64,000 nt of DNA from Sulfopaludibacter sp963815475 (GTDB taxonomy: Bacteria > Acidobacteriota > Terriglobia > Bryobacterales > Bryobacteraceae): the NCBI GenBank assembly GCA_963815475.1, contig CAWFHD010000001.1:1178001-1242000 (forward strand). Direction: 5' to 3'. A model generated the notes under the pieces. That model worked only from the letters and a program-made list of their open reading frames with translations. It ran no database searches and was not told where the DNA came from. Shown piece by piece: positions 1 to 9,800 of the stretch (position 1 is the first letter of the stretch; every line of letters starts with the position of its first letter). Position numbers and translations under genes: made by a program.

Positions 1-329
1 CAGACATTCAAGTAGAGGCAATCTTCTTGGGAGAGTTGCGCGTTGGAGATTCGAGCTGCGTGCGGTGACGAATTCTGAACTTGTGCGCATAGCGGCCCAA
101 ACACGGTGGCGTCACGCACACCAGCCCACGATCTCACCGGCATTGGCTCGCGCCAGCGGAGCTCGCCCACCGGAGGCGCCGCGTAGGGGATGCCCTTAAA
201 CACAGCTCCGCCTTTGTCGAGTGTTGCGCCTCGAACTTGTCCGCCGGTGACCTTGACGATTAGGCCAGAGTCTGCGGCGGTCGCTGGAATCGCGGCGAAC
301 GCCACGCATATCAAGACGAATGTCTTCAT
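1..329 (-). CDS. Carboxylesterase type B (para-nitrobenzyl esterase family), N-terminal fragment cut by the window edge
   Basis: Translating the minus strand from the ATG at 329 gives 109 residues that run off the left edge. A signal peptide (residues 1-18, MKTFVLICVAFAAIPATA) is followed by the conserved opening of type B carboxylesterases: GxVxG near residue 30, FKGIPYAAPPVGELRW, and EDCLYLNV at the edge, which is the second PROSITE signature of the family. The catalytic Ser, Glu and His lie outside the window. An AAGGAG ribosome binding site sits 6 bases upstream of the ATG. Family membership is clear from the motifs; substrate is unknown. Such enzymes are exported serine esterases hydrolysing carboxylic esters. 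Confidence 0.88.
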   Translation of the reverse strand, partial: MKTFVLICVAFAAIPATAADSGLIVKVTGGQVRGATLDKGGAVFKGIPYAAPPVGELRWREPMPVRSWAGVRDATVFGPLCAQVQNSSPHAARISNAQLSQEDCLYLNV

Positions 330-452
330 CGCATCGGCTCCTTCGCCGGCGTATCGGCCTAGTCTATCAACTAAAGACGTTAGCCGCGATTAACAAAATG
401 TTTCTCGGTCCACCTTGACGCCGGACTTTGGCGGACAGCGGTGCGGATGTTC

Positions 453-478
453 CAGCGATGGATCCCAGCGATGGATCC
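453..478. repeat. 13-bp perfect tandem duplication
   Basis: CAGCGATGGATCC occurs twice head to tail (453-465 and 466-478). The second copy runs into the left arm of the adjoining large palindrome. It may be a small target-side duplication or slippage product. Confidence 0.8.
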
Positions 479-524
479 TCTCTAGTCGCAAAGGGTAATC
501 TACCCTTTGCCGTTAGAGAGGATC
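474..524. repeat. 51-bp palindromic element (24-bp arms, 3-bp loop)
   Basis: Arms 474-497 and 501-524 are reverse complements except for one internal 3-base mismatch bubble, so 21 of 24 positions pair around an ATC loop. It lies between the stop of the minus-strand di-heme cytochrome (613) and the start of the esterase (329), where a terminator would be useful, but no T-tract follows on either strand. A REP-like or MITE-like mobile palindrome is the alternative reading. Confidence 0.8.
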
Positions 525-612
525 TATCGCCTCGTCGGGCGGAGATCAAGCATACCGCGTGTCACGGGCGAGTGGTTGGCATTACGAAGGATTTCCTCGA
601 CCAGATTCAACC

Positions 613-2136
613 TCAGAGCGTTTTGAGAAATGCAATCAACGCTCGCTTGTCCGCGGGTGTCAACTCCAGGCCGAACGGATGGCCCTTGATAGCGCGCGTC
701 TTTACTTCATACCCTTTGAAAGCCGTCGGGACATAGGCATCCCTCAAACGATGCGGGTCAAACCAGTCTTCGAGCGTCGCCACCGAGCCGCTGTGTTCGA
801 ACGGGCCACGATACCAGACACCCTTGAGTGACGGTACCTTGTAGTACCCGGTGCCGCGCCGGGTCTTCGTGGTCAGGTTGGGATCAGTGCCGAGAGAGAG
901 GGGCAGAATGTCGTAGTTCTTCCAATGCGCTTCCGGAACACTAAAGCCTTCGGCAGGCGTTAGCTTGTTGTTGGTATAGAGCGGGGGAGTATGACACCCT
1001 GCACAGCCCTCGCGCTCGAACACCGTCTGACCGCGGATCGTCAGGCTGTTACGCTTATTCGGATTCGGAGGGGGTTGAAGGGCATACAAGTACAGCGCCA
1101 GCGCATAAAGTTGCTCATCGCTATATCTGGATTGGCCCTCGTCGGTGGGATTGGGAAATTGGCCGAGTTGATCCATCGGTCTAAAGTTGCCAAACGTAGA
1201 CAGATCGTCACCGCCTTGATTCAGCGCCGCATAACGCATCAGGTCAGCGATTGAGCGGTGCTGCTGAAGACCGGTACGGTCAAGATAACGTCGATCTCTT
1301 ACACCAATAAGATCGGGAACCTGCACGGGAGAAAACGGGCTGGCACGTTGACGGGCCATAACACCGGGCGGAATAGCTTCATGGACTCCGGCTATTTCAT
1401 CAAGGCTCATTTCCGCAATCCTTGCTTGGGGATCAACGCGCAGCCACGGAGCAGCATACAGAAATGACTGGAACGAACGGGCCTCCTGCAGCGTATTGCG
1501 CGCCCGTATGTCGTACGCGAATACTTTATCGAATGGAAAATTACCTTGGGCGCCCTTGAGGAAGCCGCCATCCGGCATTACACGCGTGTGACAGAAAGTG
1601 CATGCGAATGATCCCAGTTCGACTTGGCCCTTTGTTCTCACAACATATCGAACATTCGGCATCGTTCCATCCTTTGCAGCAAAGCCCCCGATGCGTTTGT
1701 GCCATGCCGGATCCCTCACGTCACTTACACGGATCAGGCTATTTGTGTCGTAGCTGGTAGGAGCATTGAAGACGACGCTCCCCGCTTGAATCCAGTCCGC
1801 CTCAGTCTTTAGAGGTGGCTTGTGATCCGTGTCGTCCCAAAGGATTACTGGCTGCTGCCGCTTAATCCACTCCAGGTACCCTGGCGGCTCGTGTCCCGGG
1901 GCATAGACGGGGTAGGACTTGAATATGGGCCGGACCCGAATCCTGTAATAATACTGACTTGGGACAAACCGAGGTGATCCGGCTGGGTCTGCAAGCGGTA
2001 GTTCGAGTGAAGTCATTGCGCCGTCGTCCCATGTCCTTGGGATCTCGGAGCGTAACGCTGGGTGCCGGGTATTCTGCGCAAGCAGGGCCAGAGCGCATAA
2101 AACGCCTCCGCCGCCGACCATCATTATGAATTTCAT
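613..2136 (-). CDS. Exported di-heme c-type cytochrome, MauG/CCP-like C-terminal domain
   Basis: The product has 507 residues with a hydrophobic N-terminal segment (residues 4-20) that should export it. Two heme c attachment motifs are visible: CTFCH at residues 179-183 and CAGCH at 378-382. After the second heme the sequence YKVPSLKGVWYRGPFEHSG, with a following ATLEDWF, matches the C-terminal domain of MauG and bacterial cytochrome c peroxidases, where Met/His/Tyr near this block ligates the second heme. The N-terminal 170 residues are not recognised. It is a single minus-strand gene with no operon partners. The likely role is periplasmic electron transfer or peroxide/oxidative chemistry; a specific substrate cannot be named. 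Confidence 0.85.
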   Translation of the reverse strand: MKFIMMVGGGGVLCALALLAQNTRHPALRSEIPRTWDDGAMTSLELPLADPAGSPRFVPSQYYYRIRVRPIFKSYPVYAPGHEPPGYLEWIKRQQPVILWDDTDHKPPLKTEADWIQAGSVVFNAPTSYDTNSLIRVSDVRDPAWHKRIGGFAAKDGTMPNVRYVVRTKGQVELGSFACTFCHTRVMPDGGFLKGAQGNFPFDKVFAYDIRARNTLQEARSFQSFLYAAPWLRVDPQARIAEMSLDEIAGVHEAIPPGVMARQRASPFSPVQVPDLIGVRDRRYLDRTGLQQHRSIADLMRYAALNQGGDDLSTFGNFRPMDQLGQFPNPTDEGQSRYSDEQLYALALYLYALQPPPNPNKRNSLTIRGQTVFEREGCAGCHTPPLYTNNKLTPAEGFSVPEAHWKNYDILPLSLGTDPNLTTKTRRGTGYYKVPSLKGVWYRGPFEHSGSVATLEDWFDPHRLRDAYVPTAFKGYEVKTRAIKGHPFGLELTPADKRALIAFLKTL

Positions 2137-2447
2137 CTGCTGTTCGGCACGATTGTATCAGCGGACCTTTGCTCATGGGTCCGCCAGGCCATACCAATCA
2201 ACGCTGCCGCGTAGCCGGCATCTCGGACTGTGGCCAGCCGTGGCTCCGAACCGGTCTTGCAGGGATAGATCTATCATGGGCGCAGTGTTTACCCATCCCG
2301 CGGCCCCCGCCGTGACTCAATTTGGTGCTCTTCGAACCTCCATGAAGCTCCTTGACGATCTCCGCAAAGGGGCACGGCTTATCGCAGCGGAAACGCGAAC
2401 TCGGAGCGGTTTATGGTAGAGGCTTCGTCGCCGCTCGCCTCCGCGCT
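2137..2447. other. Intergenic stretch, no gene recognised
   Basis: No open frame with coding character is seen on either strand. The part from about 2318 onward may be the left end of the insertion sequence whose decayed transposase follows, but no terminal inverted repeat could be paired by eye. Confidence 0.4.
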
Positions 2448-2640
2448 ATGAAACTGATCACGATCTTATACCGCAGCCACCATATCCGGGGTTTGTCTAC
2501 CCGCACGCCCACTTCGGCGCCGACAAGAAGAGCATAAAAGTCGCCGTGCGAACCCGCAAGGGTTCGACCGCAGTCTCTCGCGCTGCCATTTGCCGGCCCC
2601 GGTTACGACCAACTCGCCGAACCACGAATTCTTCTGACGG
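2448..2640 (+). pseudogene. Decayed ISL3-type transposase N-terminus
   Basis: From the ATG at 2448 the frame reads MKLITILYRSHHIRG, then shifts: FVYPHAHFGADKKSIKVAVRTRKGS follows in the +2 frame, and PGYDQLAEPR appears in yet another frame. These three pieces in order match the start of ISL3-family transposases, whose N-terminal zinc-binding region has V-RPRKGS, CSxCxxPAPGYDxLxxRRFEF. At least two frameshifts separate the pieces, the cysteines of the zinc ribbon are lost or out of frame, and nothing of the catalytic part remains. It is therefore a relic, not a functional element. Recognition is from remembered family sequence. Confidence 0.55.
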
Positions 2641-2762
2641 ACCTTTATTAGTGCTCCCCCCGGTACCCTTTCTTCCCTTAGATAACTAACCCCCGCGTTC
2701 CTGTTTTGGTATAGTGTCGCCCAACCCCGGAATTACCCGGATGGTTATCTGAGGAGCCACCA

Positions 2763-3854
2763 ATGTCGATTTCCAAACGCCTGCTTTGTCTAGCAGGTTC
2801 GGCCAGTCTTGCTCTACTGAGCGGACAGCCGGCGAGCACGCCCACCGCGTATACCGTCACACAGGTCAACTCCATGTTCGGTCCAACTGTCACCATGACC
2901 GTCTATCGGAATGGTTCCAAGGCGCTGATCGAGAACAGCCAGGAGCCGAACTCCGCCAATCCGGAAGGAAGCCGCACCCGATCCCTCTACGATCTGCAGG
3001 CCCATACCAATTTCACCTGGAGCCTCCCCGAAACGGAAGGCGGTTGTGGCGCCGGTAGTTTCTCCCGCGATTGGGGCGATCCGTTCGCCAGCGCCGCCGA
3101 TCTCGCCAAGCAAGGCGCGAAGCAAACCGGAACAGAAAACTTCGGCGGCGTCTCCGTCAATGTCCTGGAAGCAGCCTATCCCGGCGGAAAGGTAAAGGCC
3201 TGGGTGGATACGAAGACAGGTCTCGTGATGAAGGCACAGATGACTCCCGATGGAGGGGCGGCGAAGACCGTGATCGAAACGAAGAAGTTCATAGCCGGAC
3301 CGCCCGCCGCCTCGGTATTCGCGTTGCCGGCGGTCTGTGCCGCCGCGGCGAACGCTCCGCACGTTCCCACAGAAGCGGAGCGAATCGACACCGAAACCGG
3401 CGGCCACGGGTCAGACTATGTCAATGGCATCTACGGACCCGGCTCGGCCGGCGGCTGCTCGGTGACGTTCCGCATTGTGAAGGCCGGCACTATGGAGCCC
3501 GTGACGGTTCCGTACCAGGTGGCCATCGATACCACCTACGACCAGGATCACCCTCCCACTTACTCCATGGGAGTGTCGGATTCCGGGCATATGACTTACT
3601 CCGGCGGAGGTCTGCACGAGATTACCGATCAGATCCACGGCGGAGTGCTACGCCTGGTCGGCCTTCCGAAATACTTCAACATAGCCGTGCAACTCGGCAA
3701 GGCGGGAGGCGCCGGACCGGGACTTGTCTACCGCCAGTGCTCCAAACCGCAAACGGTGCTGCTATTAGTGGTGAAAAACCCCGAGAAGATTTCCGACGGC
3801 GCCGATTGGCTCTGGGTTAAGTCCGGGAAGTACGCCGCACCGGACGCTCGCTAA
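2763..3854 (+). CDS. Exported protein of unknown function (363 aa)
   Basis: An N-terminal signal peptide is evident (KRLLCLAGSASLALLSG, cleavage probably near residue 20). The first half has the alternating strand pattern of LolA/DUF4412-like proteins that are scored by VTMTVYRNGSKALIEN and a later WVDTKTGLVMKAQM segment; the second half (from about residue 215) contains GGCSVTFRIVKAGTMEPVTVPYQV and looks like a separate beta-rich domain. No catalytic motif is recognised. A GAGGAG ribosome binding site lies 7 bases before the ATG, and TATAGT at 2710-2715 is a possible -10 box. No partner genes. The LolA-like reading of the N-terminal half is inference. Confidence 0.75.
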   Translation: MSISKRLLCLAGSASLALLSGQPASTPTAYTVTQVNSMFGPTVTMTVYRNGSKALIENSQEPNSANPEGSRTRSLYDLQAHTNFTWSLPETEGGCGAGSFSRDWGDPFASAADLAKQGAKQTGTENFGGVSVNVLEAAYPGGKVKAWVDTKTGLVMKAQMTPDGGAAKTVIETKKFIAGPPAASVFALPAVCAAAANAPHVPTEAERIDTETGGHGSDYVNGIYGPGSAGGCSVTFRIVKAGTMEPVTVPYQVAIDTTYDQDHPPTYSMGVSDSGHMTYSGGGLHEITDQIHGGVLRLVGLPKYFNIAVQLGKAGGAGPGLVYRQCSKPQTVLLLVVKNPEKISDGADWLWVKSGKYAAPDAR

Positions 3855-3926
3855 CCGCCGCGCGCTATTCGGCAGCCAGTTAGAGCGCCCTATCCGGACG
3901 CCTTTTTCTGAAACTGCCCCCCCCAC

Positions 3927-3954
3927 TTGCAAATCCCGAATTCGGGTATAGAAT
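3927..3954 (+). promoter_or_regulatory. Candidate promoter of the respiratory operon with an embedded palindrome
   Basis: TTGCAA (3927-3932) and TAGAAT (3949-3954) are separated by 16 bases, and the spacer contains the perfect 12-bp palindrome CCCGAATTCGGG (3935-3946). The position is 240 bases upstream of the Rieske gene, in a gene-free stretch (3855-4194) that otherwise shows nothing. A regulator bound to the palindrome would sit between the -35 and -10 boxes. Confidence 0.35.
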
Positions 3955-4194
3955 AGCTGCTGGATAAAATCTGTTAACGCGAGACCTGATGTTGCACGAG
4001 GGAACCGTTTGAGGCGCTAGGCTCATCATTCTTACAAAGTCATTTTTTAGAGGCCATTCATTCACTGTTTCCAAAGGGTGGTCTACAGCGAGCCTGCCAT
4101 CTTGGGCGCTCCGTCGTCGACGAGGATTTCTCGCGACAGACGGTAGGTGTACTCAAAGGTAAAACCGGCCGGGTTGTCCGGCCCTGGGGACAAG

Positions 4195-4806
4195 ATGGCG
4201 AATTCAACGACTGAGCCTGCCGGGACGCAGGCTCCGCAGTCCACAAAACCGTCCCTCGTACAAGCGCTCAAGGCGATTTTTTCCAAAAACGAAGATAGCG
4301 ACGAAGGCAAGGTCGGAACCCGCCGCCGTAAGTTCGTCATGGCAGCGGTGTTGGGCACACTGGGCATCAACCTCCTGATGTTCCTGCGCTTCTTCTTTCC
4401 ACGCGCTCTCTACGAACCCAAAACCCGCTTCCGCATCGGATATCCTTCCGACTTCGGATTCGGCGTCGACACCAAATTTCAGAACCAATACCGCATCTGG
4501 GTAGTGCGCAACACCGAGGGCATCTTCGTGATCTCGGCGATTTGCACCCACCTTGGCTGCACACCCGACTGGAAGCCCAGCGAGAACAAATTCAAGTGCC
4601 CCTGCCATGGCAGCGGTTACGACCCCGAAGGCATTAACTTCGAAGGTCCCGCCCCGCGGCCCATGGATCGCGCACACGTTGAACTGGATCCCGAAGGTCA
4701 AATCCTGGTGGACCTGAGCCATCTGTATTCGTGGCCCAAGGGCGAACCTTCGCAGTTCGGCAATCTCGATCCGGACGGCAAGGGCGGCGCCATCCTCCGC
4801 GTGTGA
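4195..4806 (+). CDS. qcrA: Rieske [2Fe-2S] iron-sulfur subunit of a cytochrome bc complex
   Basis: This 203-residue protein has a transmembrane helix at about residues 45-65 (VMAAVLGTLGINLLMFLRFFF) and a C-terminal Rieske domain. Box 1 is CTHLGC (Cys117, His119, Cys122) and box 2 is CPCHGS (Cys135, Cys137, His138): all four cluster ligands and the disulfide pair are present. It would carry electrons from quinol to cytochrome c in the inner membrane. The ATG at 4195 was chosen over an in-frame GTG at 4147 because it leaves a short cytoplasmic tail and has a purine-rich GGGGACAAG before it; the GTG remains possible. The cytochrome b gene follows 12 bases downstream. Confidence 0.93.
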   Translation: MANSTTEPAGTQAPQSTKPSLVQALKAIFSKNEDSDEGKVGTRRRKFVMAAVLGTLGINLLMFLRFFFPRALYEPKTRFRIGYPSDFGFGVDTKFQNQYRIWVVRNTEGIFVISAICTHLGCTPDWKPSENKFKCPCHGSGYDPEGINFEGPAPRPMDRAHVELDPEGQILVDLSHLYSWPKGEPSQFGNLDPDGKGGAILRV

Positions 4807-4818
4807 GGTCTTATATCT

Positions 4819-5754
4819 ATGCCTGAAACCAACGGACACAATGGAACACCCGCCTCTAATGGAGGCTCGGGCAACGGATCGGGCAACGGCGATTCTAAAG
4901 TCGGCGTCCTGGCCAACGCCAAGGCCGTCCAGGCGCGGGCGGTAGAGGAGATCAAGGAGACCATCAAGGCGCCGGAAAAGACCGACGTCTGGAAGTCGGT
5001 GCTCCGCGTGAAGCACGACGAAACTCCGCGCAGCCGCGCGCTGGGCGTGCTTTCAAATGTCTTCCTCCACCTGCATCCTGCCAAGATCAATCGCGACGCG
5101 GTGGCTTACAACTATACGTGGGGCATGGGCGGCATGACGTTCTATGTCTATATCACGCTCGTCTTCACCGGCACGCTGCTGATGTTCTACTATCACCCCT
5201 CCAAGGTAGTGGCCTTCCGCGACATCCTCTACCTCGAAAACGATGTCCCGTTCGGCAAACTACTGCGCAACATGCATCGCTGGGGCGCGCACCTGATGGT
5301 GATCATGGTGGAGCTGCACATGTTCCGCGTGTTTCTCACCGGGTCGTATAAGAAGCCGCGCGAGTTCAACTGGGTGGTTGGCGTTCTGCTGCTGGTGCTG
5401 ACGCTGCTCCTCAGCTTTACCGGCTACCTGCTTCCCGACGATCAGTTGGGATTCTGGGCCGTCACCGTGGGAACCAACATGGCCCGCGCCACGCCGCTTC
5501 TGGGACATGCCGGACCGTTCGGAGCGCAGCTTGGCATGACGCCGTTCAACGACGTCCGCTTCGGTCTGCTGGGCGGCTCCATTGTGGATTCGAACGCGCT
5601 GCTCCGTGCCTACATCTGGCACTGCGTAGCCATTCCAATCATCGCGTCGCTGTTCATGATCGTGCACTTCTGGCGTGTGAGAAAAGACGGCGGAATCTCG
5701 GGCCCGGCGCCAGTGATCTTGGAGAGTGAGATCAAGGAGCCGAAGAAAGTATGA
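4819..5754 (+). CDS. qcrB: Cytochrome b, N-terminal (b6-like) subunit of the bc complex
   Basis: The 311-residue product begins with about 65 residues of Gly/Asn-rich and charged sequence not typical of cytochrome b, then shows four transmembrane helices. Heme b ligands are visible as two His pairs: His153/His167 (spacing 14) in NMHRWGAH and ELHMF, and His268/His283 (spacing 15) in YIWHCV and MIVHFW. A 14/15 spacing is that of cytochrome b6; mitochondrial-type cytochrome b has 14/14. The protein ends after helix D, so the remaining helices must come from the separate downstream subunit. It forms the quinol-oxidising membrane core. A palindromic repeat occupies the gap to that subunit. Confidence 0.93.
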   Translation: MPETNGHNGTPASNGGSGNGSGNGDSKVGVLANAKAVQARAVEEIKETIKAPEKTDVWKSVLRVKHDETPRSRALGVLSNVFLHLHPAKINRDAVAYNYTWGMGGMTFYVYITLVFTGTLLMFYYHPSKVVAFRDILYLENDVPFGKLLRNMHRWGAHLMVIMVELHMFRVFLTGSYKKPREFNWVVGVLLLVLTLLLSFTGYLLPDDQLGFWAVTVGTNMARATPLLGHAGPFGAQLGMTPFNDVRFGLLGGSIVDSNALLRAYIWHCVAIPIIASLFMIVHFWRVRKDGGISGPAPVILESEIKEPKKV

Positions 5755-5756
5755 CT

Positions 5757-5861
5757 TCACCGCAGAGACGCGGAGAACGCAGAGAAAGCGCAGAGAAGCA
5801 ATTTTCCGCGTGTTGTTCTCTGCGTTTCCTCAGCGTTCTCTGCGTCTCTGCGGTGAGTGAA
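5757..5861. repeat. Long inverted repeat inside the bc operon (CGCAGAGACGC family)
   Basis: The 121-bp gap between the two cytochrome b genes is almost wholly an imperfect palindrome: the left arm begins TTCACCGCAGAGACGCGGAG (about 5756-5797) and the right arm ends with CTCTGCGTCTCTGCGGTGA (about 5816-5861). A degenerate relative lies at 12641-12707, again inside an operon. Repeats built on CGCAGAGACGC are common dispersed intergenic palindromes in several phyla. It could fold in the mRNA and tune expression of downstream subunits. Confidence 0.8.
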
Positions 5862-5875
5862 CGCTAGAGGGACAT

Positions 5876-6811
5876 ATGGATCTACACCAGCTTTGGACGA
5901 TCTTAAGCACACCGGACAACGTCCCGATCGTGCTGCTGCTCTTCGTTGTTCCGTTCTATACCTGGTACGGCATGCGCCAGTCGTTTGCCAACGACCGCTT
6001 GATCGAGCAGCTCGAAGCCAATCCCGAGATGGCCAAGACGCACCATCGCAAGGTGCAGCCTTTCAAGACCGGTTGGTCGCGCGATGTTCACGTCTGGCCG
6101 TACCTGCTCCGCATCGAGCTGCTGGCGGCGATTATCGTCACCGTCATCCTGATGGTCTGGTCCATCACGCTGAACGCGCCGCTCGAAGAGCCTTCGAATC
6201 CCACCCTCACCATGAATCCCTCCAAAGCGCCGTGGTACTTCCTCGGGCTGCAGGAGATGCTCGTCTATTTCGATCCCTGGATCGCCGGCGTCATCATGCC
6301 GTCGCTCATCATCGTGGGATTAATGGTGGTTCCTTATATCGACGCCAACCCTTTGGGTAACGGCTATTACACTTACAAGCAGCGCAAGTCCGCCATCCTC
6401 ACCTTCATCTTCGGTTTCATCGTGCTTTGGGTTTCCATGATTGTGATAGGCACGTTGATACGAGGTCCCGGGTGGATGTGGTTCTGGCCAGGCACCACAT
6501 GGGATCATAACCGGCTGATCTTCGAAGTGAATCGCGACCTGCCGGACATCTTCGGCATCAGCGGCCGCGTCGGCAAGCTGATCTTCGGCGGCATCGTGGT
6601 GCTGGCATATTTTGTGCTCGCGGGAATCGGCATGCACAAGCTGATTACCAAGACAGCGTTCAACCGCAAAATCTATGCGCGGATGAGCGTGCTGCAGTAC
6701 GTCACCATGCAGGTGTTTCTCATTGTCATGTTGTCGCTGCCCGTGAAAATCGCGGCGCGCCTCCTGTTCCGCATCAAGTACGTTTGGGTGACTCCCTGGT
6801 TCAACATATGA
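5876..6811 (+). CDS. Cytochrome b C-terminal subunit (subunit IV-like) with extra helices
   Basis: The 311-residue protein has one N-terminal transmembrane segment, a cytoplasmic stretch, then the cytochrome b C-terminal domain: NPSKAPWYFLGLQEMLVYFDPW stands where the PEWY quinol-site motif lies, with Ala-Pro in place of Pro-Glu. Two or three further helices follow (AILTFIFGFIVLWVSMIVIG, LIFGGIVVLAYFVLAGIG, VTMQVFLIVMLSLPV), more than in plant subunit IV. It completes the quinol-binding core started by the preceding gene. The stop overlaps the ATG of the multiheme cytochrome (ATGA at 6808-6811), implying coupled translation. Alternative numbering of this subunit exists, so no symbol is given. 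Confidence 0.9.
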   Translation: MDLHQLWTILSTPDNVPIVLLLFVVPFYTWYGMRQSFANDRLIEQLEANPEMAKTHHRKVQPFKTGWSRDVHVWPYLLRIELLAAIIVTVILMVWSITLNAPLEEPSNPTLTMNPSKAPWYFLGLQEMLVYFDPWIAGVIMPSLIIVGLMVVPYIDANPLGNGYYTYKQRKSAILTFIFGFIVLWVSMIVIGTLIRGPGWMWFWPGTTWDHNRLIFEVNRDLPDIFGISGRVGKLIFGGIVVLAYFVLAGIGMHKLITKTAFNRKIYARMSVLQYVTMQVFLIVMLSLPVKIAARLLFRIKYVWVTPWFNI

Positions 6812-9800
6812 GCGAACAAGATCAAAGCAAGGACCCAGTAGTCCATTCATCGTTAAGCAAGCAGCTCTTCATCTGGTCTGCGTTGCTGGTCTTGTCCATG
6901 GCGTGGGGCCTGTGGGATGAGATGTACGGCATTCGCCCCTGGAAGGGCTATCAGGCTCGCTTCGAGAAGGTCTACGCCAAGTATCTGGAGCAGGCCCGCC
7001 AGCCCGAAGCGCAACTGGAGAGGCAGATCAAGGCATCGCCTGAGTACCGCCGTCTCGATGCCGAAATGCAAGCAGCGGAGAAAGCCGGCATGCCGGCGGC
7101 TTCGGCTATCGATCACTCGGTCAACCAGGACCTGGTGCCGAAGATCCTGGCGCTGAACGACCCATTCCAGGAGGTCCGCAGCCACATCGGGGCACTGACC
7201 TATCAGATCGAAGTCAGCGGCAGCGAAAGCACCAAGGAGTCTCTGCGCAAGCAGATCGCCGAGCTCAAAGCCGAAACCCACAAAGTATCCCTGCCCGGCG
7301 AGAACGAACCGCGCACCATGACGTTCGCCGACATGGATAAGCAGCTTCAGGACTGGAAAAAGGAAAAGGCTCTCAAACTCCAGCAGCGCGTGGACATCAT
7401 GCAGAAGGCCACCGATCTGCGCGCCGAGCGGGACAAGTACCTCTCGGACCGGATTCCGGCCGCTAGCACCGACACCATCAACTCGGTGCAGAATTCACTC
7501 GACAAGTTCGATATCCACATCCGGCAGATCCATGTTAAGGATGTCGACCTCGTGGATCGCTGTGAGTCCTGCCACTTGGGCACGCGCGAGCCGGTACAGT
7601 TGACGGCGGCGACCATGGGAGGCGAAGCGGTATTCGCCAGCCATCCCAGCAAGGAACTGCTGAAGATCCACGACCCCGACAAGTTCGGCTGCACACCATG
7701 CCATGGCGGAAACGGCGTTGCGGTGGCGAGCACCGAGAAGGCGCATGGGTATAACAAGTTCTGGCTGTGGCCCATGCATCACAAGGAAAACATCGACGCG
7801 GGATGCCAGCAGTGCCACGCCAAGGAGATCGTCACCGAGATGGCGGCCGACCTGAATTCCGGCCGCGAGATTTTCCGTCTGCGCGGCTGCATGGGCTGCC
7901 ATCGCTATGAGGGCTTCGACCGCGAAGCGGACGAGATCTCATCGGTGAACCAGAGCATCCGCCAACTGGAACAGCAGAAGGCCGAATGGAAACGCCAGAT
8001 CGGGTTCGATGAGCAAAAAGCCAACAACCCAAAGACCACCGACACCGAAGCCAAAAAGCTATTCCAGGAATCGAACGACCTGAAGGTTCGTTCCAGCGGC
8101 ATCGACGCCAAAATTGAACAACTCGATATGCGCTCGTCGAGCTTGGTGCGCGAAGTGAAGAAGGTCGGGCCCAGCCTCAAAGAAGTTCGGATGAAACTCA
8201 AGAAGGAGTGGATTCCGGTGTGGCTGAAGGATCCGCACAACTGGCGCGAAGGCACCAAGATGCCCACCTTCCGGCTGGACGATGGCGAGATTCAGGCGAT
8301 CTCGGCATTCATCTGGCAATCCGGCGTGACGGGCGATTTGCCGGCGCAAAAGCCGGGCGATCCGGCAAAGGGTCAGGAGGCATTCGAGACCCGCGGCTGC
8401 ATGGCATGCCACTCCATGGGCGAGGGCGGTCAGAAACAGGGCGGCACGTTCGCCGCCAACTTGAGCCGTGAGGGTGAGAAGGCCAGCTACGATTACATCG
8501 TGCGCTGGGTGCACAACCCGCGCCAACGTACCCTGCCCTACTGCTCCTTCGAAAAGAAGGACATCACCGCGGCCGACTATCAACGCGCCGGCAAACCCTT
8601 CGTCTTCGATTTCGAGCACGACAAGTGCCCCAACGACGGCCACCAGTTGCAGGTGCAGCAGATGACGCCGATGCCAAGTCTGCGGCTCACTGAAGACGAA
8701 GCCCGCGACATCGCCAGCTACCTGATGACAAAGAAGCGCGGCAACGCAAGCTATGCGGACGCCAGCTTTATGGACGATCCCAAACTGAAGGACAGGGGAT
8801 TGTCGCTCGTACGCAACTACGGCTGCGCGGGCTGCCATGAAATCTCGGGCCTGGAAGAAGAGCAGCGCATCGGAACCGAGCTCACCAAGGAAGGTTCCAA
8901 ACCGCTCGAACGTCTCGACTTCGCCCTTCAGGGCCACGCCGCCGAGGCGGAAGGCTGGTACACCCACAAGGGCTTCTTCGAGCACAAACTCGCCGATCCG
9001 GCCGTGTACGACAAAGGCAAGGAGAAGGCCAAGCAGGATCGGCTGAAGATGCCGAACTTCAATCTGTCGAAGGCCGAGATCGATCAGGTCACAACCCTGC
9101 TTGAGGGCTCGGTGGACGCCAATATTCCGGCGCGCTACTTCTATACTCCGGCCGACCAGCGCCAGGACATCGTCGACGGCTGGTGGGTGGTTCGCAAGTA
9201 CAATTGCATGGGCTGCCACAAGGTGCACGTCGGCCAGACGTCCACGTTCGACACCATGGCGAAGTATCAGGATCCGGACTGGAAGGACCAGAAGCCGCCA
9301 ACGCTAATCGGCGAAGGCGCGCGCGTCAATCCGGACTGGCTGATGCGCTTCCTCAACAATCCTTCGTTGAGCGAGACCGACACCAATCGCGACGGCGTGC
9401 GCCAGTACTTGAAGGCGCGCATGCCCACCTTCAGTTTCTCCGATGGCGAGATTCGCAAGCTGGTGCGCTTCTTCGAGGCGCTTTCCTCGCAGGCGGAACC
9501 GTATATCGCGCAGCAACTGGAGCCGCTGACCGACACCGAGCGCACCATGGCGCGCAACCTGTTCACCAGCGAAGGCGCACCGTGCCTCAAGTGCCACATG
9601 GATGGCGATGCCAAGCACGACGCGCACGCCACAGCGCCCAACTTCACGGTGGCCAAGGATCGCTTGAAGCCGGGTTGGACCAAGCGGTGGATGCTCGATC
9701 CCGCCCTGATGAGTCCCGGAACGGCCATGCCCTCCGGCCTCTTCATGAAGGATCACGACCGATGGGTCTTCGCCGGGCCGACGCCCGCCAGTTTCAACGG

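Noticed and set aside
613..831. Plus-strand open frames overlapping the di-heme cytochrome
   Set aside because: They are the reverse reading of a gene with clear heme motifs; no ribosome binding site or motif of their own.
8059..9228. A 389-codon minus-strand frame across the octaheme cytochrome
   Set aside because: GC-rich antisense shadow; the plus strand carries five CXXCH motifs in the same stretch.
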